Source of the DNA: Maratus speciosus
Taxonomy: Eukaryota; Arthropoda; Arachnida; Araneae; Salticidae
Reading direction: 5' to 3'
DNA length: 64,000 nucleotides
Assembly (NCBI GenBank): GCA_963932465.1
Contig: OZ010795.1
Location: 520,929,451-520,993,450 of the forward strand
This document shows positions 36,560 through 49,300 of the stretch, in pieces (position 1 is the stretch's first letter; each line of letters opens with the position of its first letter). Under the pieces are notes generated by a model that was not told the DNA's origin, did no database searches, and saw only the letters and a list, made by a program, of their open reading frames with translations. A program made the translations under genes and the position numbers.

Positions 36560-37640
36560 GCTCCAACGATAGTCAACCATCCGATGTTCATCCCACCTAC
36601 CTTTATACCGTTGTAAATGAGCTTAAAATCTAGGCGGAATCGCTCATACTGCTCATCACTGACTGCACGAAGATTTTTCCGGAAGTCATCAAGATGGCTA
36701 TGCAGAAAATGAAGTTTGATGCTCATGTTGGAACCAAGAATTTTGAAGCTTTCTAAAACTTTCTGGATAATTTTGGTGTAATTTTCTACTCGCGTATTTC
36801 CAAGAAAGTCTTTGACAATGTTTATGAATGAAAAGCCAAGCATTCTTTTGGAGTTCTGCCATTGTTCCGATGATGTTCTTTCTGTCCATCTCTAATGAGC
36901 TGCCGAATCTGTGGATCGTCAAATTCACCTGTCTTTACCTTTTCAAAAGACAGGTTTAAAAATTTCGAAATGAGATATTTTAAACAGTCTCTTTCAGTTG
37001 ACAAAGCTTTCGGGAGCTGCTTCATTAGTCCCAGTTTTATATGAAGAGATGGAAATATGATGTTCTTTCTGCCGACAAGTGGCTGATGCAAAATGTTTGG
37101 ATCACCAGGTTTGAGGTCAGATCTTGGAGGCCAATTCGACTGTAACCAATACTTCTCACGAGCTCTGCTGTCCCACACGCACAAAAACAGGTATACTTGG
37201 TACATCCATGTTGCTGGTCAAGAAGGAAGAAGACCATTTTAAGGTCAAATCAGATGATCCATTCGTGCATGTGATATTGCAATAAATCAATGGCTCTGTT
37301 ATGTCCTCATATTGTTCGCGAAAATAAACTGAATGGCCTATTGGGACTGCTCTAAATAAATTTCCTTTGTGAAGGAGCACGCGTTTCAAGCTCTTCTTTG
37401 AGCTATCGATGAACAGTCGCCAGTCAGTTACGGTATAGGATGGAATTCTCAATCCCTCCATTAGGACATGTACGTTATGGCAATAAACAAATCCACCGTC
37501 ACTTTGAAAGAATTGAAGAAATGAAATTAACTTTCTTTTGATCGAAATTAGAGGATACCTTAGCTCCCTTTTCAAGCAAAATTTTCTTTTGCAGCCTTGA
37601 TGCTAAGAGTTCTGAAGTTTTTTCTGCCTATGACTCACGT
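36560..37640 (-). pseudogene. Frameshifted pseudogene of a repetitive arthropod protein family
   Basis: Reading from 37640 downward in shifting frames, the fragments are SELLASRLQKK, SDGGFVYCHNVHVLMEGL, DWRLFIDSSKKSLKRVLLHK, a CFCACGTAELVRS-type stretch, VYLFLCVWDSRAREKYW, PLVGRKNIIFPSLHIKLGLM, FDDPQIRQLIRDGQ, and KLHFLHSHLDDFRKNLRAVS. I recognise this order (RLFIDSS...SLK..LLHNGN, CFLC.WDSR, LPPLHIKLG.MK, DGPQIR, LHFL.SHLD) as a family that occurs in many copies in aphid, tick and spider genomes, usually unnamed. At least three frameshifts break it. Its function is unknown to me; its copy number suggests a mobile-element protein. Confidence 0.65.
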
Positions 37641-40600
37641 CCGATTCAACGTAGATTGGTCACATTAATAAAAGCTGTAGAGAAAAAACTTGACATGATA
37701 GAAGAAAATTAATTGCAATTTTAAAAATCAGCATGTTTTTTTTTTAATTAAAAACGGCTGAAATTGTGTTAAAAATTGTTCCCCAGTGTTATTTATCGGT
37801 TTTTTTCCACAAATATTTCCGGAAAAACGACAAAAGGTGAACAGTACTGTACATGCAATAAGATTCGAGATTTTTTTCAATTTTTTTATTGGCACAATTT
37901 TCACATAATGTTCATGTGAGAATTTCAAAATGAAATAAAAAATATCGTGATATTCTTCTAAGTACGTTTGTGACTTACAGAATAGCACTGAATTTCAGTT
38001 GTTGTTTTGTTTCATTATTTGGAAAAAATGATATTGAAATTATCGTATGTCTCCGGTGTTCTGTAAACTTTCACAGCTGTTTTCAGTAATTATAAATTTA
38101 ATATTTAAAAATTAAATAATTTTCACCTTAAATTCAGAAAATAATAATCTTGAATAATATAAATATAAAAATTTCTTTTATTTGAAATATAAAAATTTTA
38201 TTTTTTTATATTTATTTTCGGTATTATAAATGTAATTATTTTTCAGAGTAATTATAAATTTAATATTTATAAATTAATTAATTTCCATGTTAAAGTCGTA
38301 ACATATTCTCGAATGATGTACTTCTATTTGAAATATTAAATATTTAATTTTTTTATCTTTATTTTCCCCTTTAAAGATAAATACAAAAAATATAAAAGTA
38401 ATAAATATGTAATATAATACCCTGAAAAATAATTTAATCGTCTCATTTTATGTAAAATACTTATTAAATATCATTTTTTTTAAATCTTTTACTATCCTCA
38501 TTATTTTACTTTCCAACATAATGATCTCCCATTATTGGAATTTGGTTCTTCATGGTCACATTCTGTTCGAATCAATATTCGTTACCTAAAACGTTTCAAG
38601 TAAAATTCAAGACAACACTTAATGGTTTCGAAGAAAATTGCTTACAGCTTAAAAGCCTTTCAGATTTAGTCTACGTATTCATATAAAACAGATTAAATTC
38701 TAATGGACGGTATAATAATCTGTGCAATAAAGTTTTAAAATACGTTCTTCATGTCCCTGAAATATCTATAATCTAATCTAAATGTATCTTTATATTAAGG
38801 ATTTAAGAAATATTTATTATAGAAACGTAAATTCAGAAATTATAGTGTAGATAGAGAGATATGTGTAGTAGAGTAGATAGAGATATGATATAAACTATTT
38901 AGAATTTACAGATATTTCATTAAATAGCAAAATTTATTATATAAAATGATAATGTTTAAATATATTTTTCCAATTTAATAGTTAATTTAAATAAGAAATA
39001 CACGAGAAAAAATCCGATAGTAAGATCCCCCCCCCCCTGTTTAATCCGAGATATTTTAAATCAGGGAAACAGGAATGACCACCTCGGGAACCCAGCTTTC
39101 GCTTTAGAGTATAAGTGCAATTACGGGCGGAAGACTCAAATCCACTGCATATGGTAAGATTCATTAACAATGGCTTCTATTTACAATATTTTAAAACAGT
39201 TAATAACATAGAGAACAATTCAGTTTGCTATTTTTGACTCTGAAACCCATAAGAAGTGTCATCAGTAAATATATTGACAGGAATTGTACTATGTTCTATA
39301 CATGCATAAACAATTACAAGACATATTTTTTGAATATTAGTGCTGGAAAATATTAAGTGAAATGCATATGCTTGTAAATATAACAAAAGTACTAAATTAC
39401 GAAATAAAACAAACCAAAGGAAATGAGACAAATACTTACATTATGTACAAAACAGGGGCTCATGTCTGAAATGGGAGCTGAGAACAATGAGTTGACTTAA
39501 CTAGCTCAGAAAGAGAGGGTATTGGTAAATATAAATTCGTTGTCATCTAAAAAAATTATACAATCAGCGATACTTTGCAGGAGAACTGGACGGTCAAACA
39601 GGTAACATAGCCAGTCAGGCAGTGTCATCTTTTGTGGTTTTTTAATCCTCTAGTACATGATTTTTTTCTAATCATCAATCCCCTCCCTCTAAAATTATTA
39701 TATGTTAACTGCATATTGAATAGGAAAATATTAAAAACATCAGATGTTAACTTTTGACCAACATTTATGAGAAACATGAAATGTGTCAAATACACCATTA
39801 TAATCTGAACAACGTATAAAGTGAAATTGAAAGTGTTGCCAAATGATAACACTATGCATTGTAGGGTTAACATGGTAGTGGGACGTTAGTGTGCAATGTA
39901 AAATGTAGTGTAACGATGTTGATAAGGATCCACAGATGCAAATAGTAAATCTCGTTTATTTATGGTATATAAGTGTTGTTGGATTGATCCATGATCAGGG
40001 AGAAAGAGATACAGGTATCTGTTACTTATGAAAATATTTTGTGAGGCCCCAGGTATGAAGTAACGCGTGTATTGATCCACATGCACTGGGACCAATAGGG
40101 CTAACAAAACATTTGATAAAGCAATATCTATCTAATTGGTCTAATTGCACTATTTGTTGAAGTATACGGAATTCCTGAGGCTGGTTCAGGTCTAGCAGAA
40201 AATTCATTTGAGCGGACCAGTCCGTACCCAGGCGATATGGAGAACAGTCTCTTTTGGTATCATAAACAAAAGAGGAATTGATATATATTGAGCTGTATTA
40301 ATGTGACCGGGTTACAAATAATGCTAAAATCCATAAAACGTTTCAGAAGTGTACGGTCTATGCCTAATGTAATTCTCAGTTAAGAGAGTTGTGCATAACC
40401 ACTTTATAGAAGCGATCAACGGCCAAGTTGCATTTTGGTAAATGACTTCTCATATAAGACATGGGCGGGCTAGAAACTTATTTCACAAAGTTGCAAGTAT
40501 ATTGTAAATTGAGCCAATTTACATGTTAATTAATTTTTATACATCATTAATTACTTTATGAATAAGCCTAAGCTTATTATAAAATGTACTACAGTTTTAC

Positions 40601-43600
40601 ATTAGAATAAAGGGGACTTTTCGTTAGAATTTTTTTTTCGAGTAAAAAGCTTTATATATCTTTAACAGAAATTACAACAAAACAGTTGTTTCTTTTGGGA
40701 ATACTACAACTGTCAAAACAAATGAATTTCTCATTTAACAGTTTGTGTAATTCACATATATTGACAATTTTAGCATCATTTATTCTTTCAGTCTAATGCC
40801 CTGTAGAATACACATATAAATAAGAGAGTTTTATTGTTCGTTTGGGAAAGGATAAAAGAAAAATGTAAGTGAAGATTATTTCTAACTGTTCTATTTGCTT
40901 AAAATAAAGCCTAATGTGATCTCTACGATGTCTTAAAAGCCTTTAATGCATTTTTATCGGCTACAGATAAATCAATATGCATTTTTTCGTTGTGCTGATA
41001 TCGTGTAAAAATTTAAACTAAAGAATAATAGTTTTATTACTTGTTTTCAAGTCTTCGTTACACTATTTTTTTTATTTACTTTCAGTTATTCCCTTTAAGT
41101 GAGCAGTCTGAAATGTTGCTTCTTTTTAAAACTTAATTAGAATAAAGATAATTATTAACGATTTTGACTATTTCTTAAATTTCTGCTATTAAAGGTTACA
41201 GAGTACATCATAAAAGCGTTATTTGTAATGCTTTTGATATTGTATTTACACGTGGTTTGTGACATTTTATTCTAAGAACTGACATTATATACTAGAGGTA
41301 TTTTTTAAGCTAAAGGAAGTTATTTTTACATTTTATGTCGCAAAATATCAAAAATATACTCTATTACAGCAAAATAAATTAACTTTTCTTTAGCTTTCAA
41401 TCAGATAGCAGGTTTATTTCCTTTAATATAAGTTAAAGAAAATAAGGTGTTTCTTGAGTGAACGTTTCATATTATCAGTAAATTTGAGTTACAAATTTAA
41501 TAGGTCCTTTTATAAACCTTTGAATGATTAGCCCAGAAATGTTTCACATAATTCCAAATAATAATATTTACAATAATAATAACAAAATGTTCTTTAACTA
41601 TTTCATAAATTTCTATTTTCAAAGATTATTAAGAATAGATTTTCTTTAAATATTACAAAATAAATAAATTAATAAATAAAAAAATAATAATGAAAAAATA
41701 ATATTTTGTATTTCAAGTTCCAAAATAATATTTTTATGTAAACATTAATTTGAAATAATAGTAAGTAGTGATTTGATATAGTCTGAATAGAGATTATATA
41801 TATATATATATATATATATTTACAATTTGTATTCTGTCATTGAAAAAAAAGTAGAAAATCAATTTTCAAATTAAAGGTATTTTGTTTTCATAAATACATA
41901 GCACATACAAGAGTTTTACAGCACTCCCTATATATAAAACTTTATACCTTAATACTATACATAAATAATTGGGAGTCAATTTATCTGGAGTTCATAAATT
42001 TAGTATGCAGTAAATTAAAAAATACCTAAAAGTTTTGTAAATAGGTGGCATTCAGATACTTCAGATTAGAAAAATGCTCAAATTAAAGTTTAAAATAGAA
42101 TAATGTATCATAGGGTATGATTTGTATTTTATTTATCTATTAAAAAACGCGAAAATAACACAATTTGAAATTTTTAAGCTTATTTATATATTCTTACATA
42201 TTTATTGACATCTGCTACCAAAATAGCAAATAATACAATATCATTTAAATTATTTAATAATAATACAAATTGAACGATGACACTTGCACTTGGGCAGCTA
42301 TCTAATAGATATAAGAACTACTAGATTACAAACAAGATGTGAAAGCAGTTATTCATCCTCCGTAGTTCAACCCCGTCCTGTACGTGTCATGCGTTCTTTA
42401 GTGACGTGACTTTGCTTTTGATTTTGCAGCTGCCTCTCAATTTCAGTTTGAGTGCTTAGTATTTATGCAGTTTTGTTGTAGCGATTTCGAAGATAACAAT
42501 AGATTTAGGTAAACAGATCAATAGAGAGCGATATACCAGTAGTGGGCCACTAATTTTTAAAGTTTAAAAACAAACTTACAATCCATTTCTGAAAACGAAA
42601 GAAATAAATTTTATTAACTAAAATCCTTAAATGTTAACTTTTCGTAAACAGTTTCGAATATTTTTTTTTTTCTGTTAATACATTTGTTTATTTTCTACAG
42701 CGTCTTCAAAAGCAGATCTTTGGCAAACTCTAAGGGATTTCATTAAAAGATAAGTTTTTATTTAAAATATTGTTTCTATAATATTATGCTTTATTTTGAA
42801 TTAAACTAGTCTTGATATACTCTATAACATTGTAAACAATTTGTTAGAAAAGCTGAAAACATAAAAATTGAGCATGATATTGATTTTGAGGTGCAGCCTA
42901 CTTCTGTTTCATTGTTTCTTAAATTGTACCAACACAGTATAAGATTTGCAAATCTAGCTGGAAGAAGTCTAAAAATCGACTTGCAGTAATTTCACTTTTA
43001 GGCATTTCAAATAATATCTAACACATTGGACAAAAAAAAAGGTAAATTCATAATAGCCTAACTCCACAACAACACCATCAAAAATTGACTCAAAAACCAA
43101 ATTTTGTATTATCGTTTTAGAATGGCGATTGCTTTATTGTAATTACCATTTATATTTTAAAATAAAATACATACTTATTTTGTAAATATTTTTAAATGAT
43201 AGTATGGGATCTTTACAACAATGTAGATACTTTTTATTTTACAGTTACGACAGTTATTAAGAAATGTTATATTTAAGAATTAATATTTTAAGTCACTATA
43301 AAAATTATTTGAAAATCTAATAGCATATGATGAATTTTAAAAAACTGACAAAAATGTTATACACGCTAGTACATTGTAATATATTTTTTTTTCTAATTGC
43401 ATACATATAGATATAAAATCAACCAATTTCAGCTTCAATTATTTACAAATGTTGAATATAAGTAATTTGTTTTCAGATACGGAAGTGTAAATTTCAAAAA
43501 GAGAATTGTATGAGATTTTGCAAAATTATGTTACTGCACACGAATCCATGTAAATTCTAAAAATATCGTGATAGACAATGTATTACACAAGTATAATCTG

Positions 43601-45100
43601 TAATATTGCTCATGTGTTATGTTGGGCCAGATTAAGCGGCCGATCCATTCATTTATAATTGACAGTACTCGAAGATGGTGAAACTGCCATCGCTTAAAGA
43701 ACTTTTTTTGAAGTAAAATAAGCTGAGATCAGATTCGAATATTAACAATAAATACATTTACAGTACAGAAGTAATAATGATTATCAGAAAAAGTTGGACA
43801 ACCAAAGAGTACTTAAGTGGATTGAAACCAAAAGACAAATTGTATATTCGCTATTCCCGGAACACAAATGTATTAACACTTGCCACTTTTCAGGTGTGCT
43901 AAATAAAATATCTGAAAACCCTAAAAGAGCAACGACATTTTAAAAATTCATTCAAAAATTCCAATTCCCATCATATAAAAAAAGGACTGTAATGAAGAAA
44001 ATCAAAATTTTATGGTGACTAAATCCACACCTATCTTCTACTTCTTACTCTAGACCAATAATGTTTAGGTTCATCATGGAAACTGATCAGTCAATAGCAG
44101 AAGAATTTGAAATTGTCAGAAATTAAATCTTTACTGCTCTTGCACTGGGTATAGTAGTATTCAGTACTCAGAGATATGATGTAGAGCACAAATTTAAATA
44201 GTGGTAGATATGACAGTGTGCAGCATTCTACCTTCGAATAAATCAACTTAAAAATGCAATGTCTGTAACGGAAAATCCAAGGTGATGAATAACTTAAAAA
44301 TTATTCCATCATATGAGATTAATACTCACAAGTTTTCTTGGGGCTTATCGGCTATACATGCACAATTAAGATTTATGTAATACCTCTTACATATCGGTAA
44401 TAGATTTAATGTAAAGAAATAGCAGTTCCGAATATCTGAAGAAAAATGAAGTATCAGAAAAAAGGAAAAAATATAATTGAAACATTTAGATCTGAAAGAG
44501 AATTATTGTTAAAAACTCTAAAACAAGGAAAAGATAATAGTAGTGTAGGAAATCGAAAAAGAAGATTTTTCAAGGATGCTGAAGTGGCCGTTAGCACAAC
44601 AGGTGTAGATAAGCTCTTATTGAGCGATTTTACATGTAATTTTACATGGCATGTGGATATGAGATAAATATATCTATCTTTAAGCATTACTAATCATTGA
44701 ATAAAAATCTCAGTAAAATTATAAAGCGGTGGAAACATTCCATATTGAAATATTGTACTCTGCATGGACTTCGTAGGCACGGGGGCTTTTCACTTATACT
44801 TCCCACTTTTCTCCTCTTGTTTTGGCATTTAATTTTCTCTCTCTATCATTTACTTATAGTTTTTTTATTAATTTTTTATTATTCAAAAAAAATCCCCTCA
44901 ATTTGTTAAATTATTTTCTCTTAGTCATTTATAGTAGTGAAGACTGCTAGTTTTTGCTTTTTACTTTCTATATACCTTTCCTTCAATGATGTATGACGGA
45001 GGTTCAGTGGACCCTCAAACCATTTGGCCATTATATTTAATATCCTTAGATTGTGCAATTAACATATTCTTAAGATAAGAAGTAAAATAAATAAGACTGA
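37641..45100. other. AT-rich, no gene seen
   Basis: Seven kilobases without a recognisable gene. At 39060-39125 is a piece (ACAGGAATG...CGGGAACCCA, CTTTCGCTTTAGAGTATAAG) shared with 2090-2150, so a dispersed repeat fragment. A (TA)n run lies at 41797-41820. The frame at 44446-44667 (SERELLLKTLKQGK...) is basic and might be a transposase relic, but I cannot place it. Confidence 0.5.
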
Positions 45101-45106
45101 TTTTGT

Positions 45107-45982
45107 ATGGATCTAAGTATGCCACACAATCGGACCACGCATAACCGGACCATGTCTACCTCGTCAATAACCGAGAATTCCTTTGCAAAAAGTAGATCAA
45201 GATCACAACAACAAACATCCGAAAATGCTCCGATAGATATTTTCAGTTTATATTGTAATCGATTTAAGAAAAACTTCAAAAATCTGTCGCCAGAAGAAAA
45301 GAAGACTGAGCAAGCTCATAAGGCAACCATAAACAAGATATTAAAGGAATACGAACAAAAAAACCAACAAATAATAGATTACGAAGAAGACATAACCGAA
45401 AAAAATGGAACAAATAAATATACTTAAACATCAACTACATGACCTTAACACAGAAATAAGTAACTTGAAAAGACAAATAACAAATCTTGATGGGACGAGA
45501 GTGGTTCGATTCCAAGATGAGACGTCGATAACAACTAAAGAAAATGAAGCAAGGGATATGAATACAACACTCCAAATTAAGACATTACAGCCGTTTAAAC
45601 CTAGTAGTGTGTCAACACCGGAAACTAAAATTGATACAACCTCAGAGAAGAAGATAACAACATTAAAAGAACTGGTAGATAAATTGACTGAGTGGTGTAA
45701 GAAAAAAGATAAGGTGGCACAAAATGAAAGACAAAATATGCGAATCTCATACAACAAAAGGCAACGGAAATTGAGGATCGAATGAAAATATTAACAAAAA
45801 TAATAACGAACTAGAAGAAAGTATGGCAAAACAATATGCAAAAATAAAAAACTTAACTGAACGATTAGAATAGTTAGAAATTAATAAGACACGAGTTTTC
45901 AGTGATGATTGCAGAGAACCATTAGATGAAAGTAATGAAGAATACAATCAAATATCTCAATTCAATGAACAAGCTATTAGAC
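45107..45982 (+). pseudogene. LINE ORF1, 5' part (before the insertion)
   Basis: Three broken frames encode a polar, Lys/Glu/Gln/Asn-rich protein: a start near MPHNRTTHNRT, then LSPEEKKTEQAHK, a coiled-coil stretch (ILKHQLHDLNTEISNLKRQ), and after another frameshift at about 45785 more coiled coil (NLTERLEQ-like). The frame runs EYNQISQFNEQ up to 45982, where the Academ-like element begins. This would be the N-terminal, RNA-binding/oligomerising part of a gag-like ORF1. The true LINE 5' end is not visible; I place it near 45.1 kb because coding-like sequence starts there. Confidence 0.6.
45980..45982. repeat. Target-site duplication GAC, left
   Basis: GAC precedes the first base of the left inverted repeat and recurs right after the last base of the right one (51275-51277). 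Three bases alone are weak evidence, but both copies sit exactly at the ends of the aligned inverted repeats. Confidence 0.55.
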
Positions 45983-46023
45983 CGGGCGCTGGATGGAGTT
46001 GAGTATGCAAAATGTGAGGACCG
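45983..46023 (+). repeat. Left terminal inverted repeat of the Academ-like element
   Basis: Begins CGGGCGCTGGATGG and runs into GTTGAGTATGCAAAATGTGA. It matches the reverse complement of 51234-51274 at about 35 of 41 bases; all mismatches lie in the outer 14 bp and four of six are transitions. Confidence 0.85.
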
Positions 46024-46291
46024 CATTCGGTTTATGGTTTTGAACTCAGAAAAGCATGCAAATTATGATTTCGAATGTTGCCAGGAGTTGTATTGGTCCA
46101 ATTTTTTTTTACACCCCACCCCCTTAGACATCAAGTAAATGGACTGAACATATGCTTTGGTATCATTAAAATAATTGTATTAACGGCAATATCAATTTTT
46201 TTTTTATAATTAAAGATACTTATAGCTAGTCAAGTGGAAAAAGAACAGAAAAATTAATAATAAAAACAAAAATTATTGTTAAAAAAAATTA

Positions 46292-46297
46292 TTTAAT
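46292..46297 (-). promoter_or_regulatory. Possible poly(A) signal of the transposase gene
   Basis: On the - strand ATTAAA lies about 45 bases past the stop codon and is followed by T-rich sequence. It is the commonest variant of AATAAA, but ATTAAA occurs often by chance in such AT-rich DNA. Confidence 0.3.
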
Positions 46298-46341
46298 ACA
46301 AAAAAGCAAATTCAAACATATCATAAAAATAAGTATAATCA

Positions 46342-49300
46342 TCAATCTTTTTTATTTTGACAATCGTTATTTATGCATTTGCATAACGCAATACAATCAA
46401 TCTGTAATTTTTTACAAGAGCAAGCCATTGTTTTACAATTGGATGTACATTTACAGGGTTGAATCAACAATTCCGGCAGTGGTTGCTTAGTCATTTGTCG
46501 TGGGTATAATTTATCATCTTTCCTTTCATAGCCTAAGAAGGTGTAATCAATAGGCTGTAGTAAAGTTTGGTCAGCATTCACCCATACATATGTTTGTGCT
46601 GAAGCTCTCAATAGATGTAAATGTAGAGCATCTGATGTGCAAATAACTTTTAATAAATTTAAGCCGAAACCGATATTTTGGGAAATTAATTTATACCGAA
46701 GTTCATCAGCCGTTGAAATTTTTTTTGAAAAAAGATAGGTGCAAATGTTTTCCAATTCTTTTAGCTGTTCGACACTTAGGTACGGATTTCCCAAATGCTT
46801 TAAAGCTTCTTGTGCAAAATCCAACGATGCAGCGTTTAAAGCATTTTTTTTCGAGCCGAATCTGCTAGTCGAATCGCAACCACTCAGAGCGTGTAATGCT
46901 GGCAAAATACCACAAATATTTTCTCCAAGGGATTGAGCAGCCAGATGACATCCTGAAATGAATTTTTTCTTATAGGAACCGTCGAACCATAGACCTAAAC
47001 AGCCTAGACGTGCAAGCTTGTTCCAGAAGTAAATTCCGAGAATGAAAACATCTGTATCAGCGCAAATGATTATGATATGGCCAAGTTTGATTTTCACTGC
47101 GTGAAATATATGACCAAACATCCGTGAATCCGCTTCTAAATGGTTAGAATTCAAGTCAGGTACTTCAAAAAATGAAGAACCTTGCAGTTTGAAACATTTT
47201 GTTGGATCTTCAAATCCTCCACAAATATATAACTCGCAATCTTCATTTACTTGTGCATATCTAGGGGCAGCAGTACATAGAAATCGAACAAGCTGTAACT
47301 TATTTTCAGTGCTTGAAAAGAAATTATTACAATTAGCTGGAATTTTGGTGTGCTCATTTGAAATTATGAAATTTTTCATCATTTGACCTTTACTCCGTAA
47401 CGTTGATTCCAAGTATTTTATTGAAATATCATCATATCTGTCAAATACAATATCAACTCGTTTTACATTTGGTTGCGAAAAAAGATTCTGAATTCTATTG
47501 AAAAAAGCTTGAGCAAAATCGCCAAATGTGCTGAAATTTTTTAATTGGATTCGATGAACAAGTGCCATACCATCAACAATGTAAATTTTTGAAAAAGGTA
47601 GATTTAAAATATCCTGCCGCGTGTTAGTACCACACTTATGATTATTTTCAATTTCAAGGGCGAGTTGTGATTTTGGAGATTTCCTGTAAAACCCTTCAGC
47701 GTCAAAAAGGTACTTGCAGTAATTCAAAATTTCGAAAGATGCTAAAACTTTTGCATCAAATCCACGTTGATTAGCCAACAAAAATGTTTTCTGAATGAGA
47801 CTTACATCTGTTGCATCTTGTAACTTTTTATTAGAAGTACTCTTGTTTTGTTTTTGTGAATGAGTTACAAAATTGCTAAATTTATTTTTTTTAATAGGAT
47901 CAGATAACTTTTTGCTTTTGAGTACGAATCGCTCATCTTCGTACGTTCTTAACAGAGCCTCTCCATTTTCCTGTATATTTAGCAAACATTGCACAGAAGA
48001 TTCTTCAGCAAGTTCACCAGTGTAAATATTTCGAAGCGCGCAATTCGCGTTATCATTATAAGGGTTGCAGGCAATAATATACTTTATTATATTTTGAATA
48101 TCTTTTTCGTCTTTATTGATCCTGGATTGTGTCCATTCATTATGATAATTAATGTCACTTGTAGAGTCTGCTTGTATTTCGAGATATGAAGAAAAAGCCT
48201 CGTGAATACTGTTTTTGAACGGATAAAGGAGCAGCCATCTCTGCATCGCTTCTTCATTTTTAGTAATGCCAATCAATCCTCCAGTAACTGCTGAAGATCG
48301 GTTTTGAGACTGTTCTAATGCTAAGTCGGGGCTTACTGCATTAAATTTACCTTCCGTTCGTTTGACGGACACCATTCCTCTCTTCATATCATGTTCAACT
48401 TCTAAAGGTAGTTTTATCATATCTTGTAAATAAAGAGTGACTCCACGAATGTAGTTCGTGTGATTCATGGAGAAAAAGAACGGTAACATTTGTCGAGTAG
48501 TTAACAAATGTAATTCATAATTACTATTTCTATCAGCCATAACTGAATTTAACAAAATTTCTACCATTTCGCAGTAGTTGTTTAAATATTTGAATACTTG
48601 ATTTTCAGTGCTCATGGTGCGCAAAAAATGTGAAAAATTCATTAAAAAATCTGTAATTATTCTTTTGTATTGATCATGTTTTTCGATTACGCCAGAATGA
48701 TCTTTATCTACTGTACTTTCTCTTATCTCCTGAAGACAAATATTTAGCTGTTGTAAAAAATCTTGAGAATAATTCATGCATTCTATAAATTCGGCAATTT
48801 GTATGCTTCTTAAGGCTTCGTATAAGAGCTTATGTGCTCTAATACCTCTGTTATAATGAGTACCTTTCAGAATTGATGCCAAAGTATTCTCACCATAAAT
48901 ATCGGCTTCAATAAGAATACCGTCGAGTCCACTCTCTTCTACATATTGGCCCAAGCACCGCAAATAATTTTTTTGTAAATGAAATGATCCAATTCTCAAT
49001 ATTAAATTGTCAAATTCTTTATTTGTTAGCTGAATATTTTTAGCGATAAGATATATAGCCATGTCACACGAGAGTACTGCTATTTTTTTACCGAGTGCAA
49101 GACTTACGTTGACATAATTTTTCATAGCGGTATACACAACGTCTTTGGAAGTCGGTGGCTGAGGTATAACCGGGCTAAATCCAACAGTAGAAACAGGTGC
49201 GGTTTCAGACGATAGTATTTGTTGAAATGGAGTCCATCCTGGTACCGAATTTGTAGATGATCGGCAGAAATTATTTATTGATAGACTATATTGCAGTCTA

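Noticed and set aside
39886..40207. Two overlapping - strand frames with fairly balanced composition
   Set aside because: No recognisable motif, no supporting splice or repeat context; could not be supported as a gene.
44446..44667. Basic frame with SERELLLKTLKQGKD and GNRKRRFFKDAEVA
   Set aside because: It faintly recalls the N-terminus of a CENP-B/pogo-type transposase, but similarity is too weak to call.
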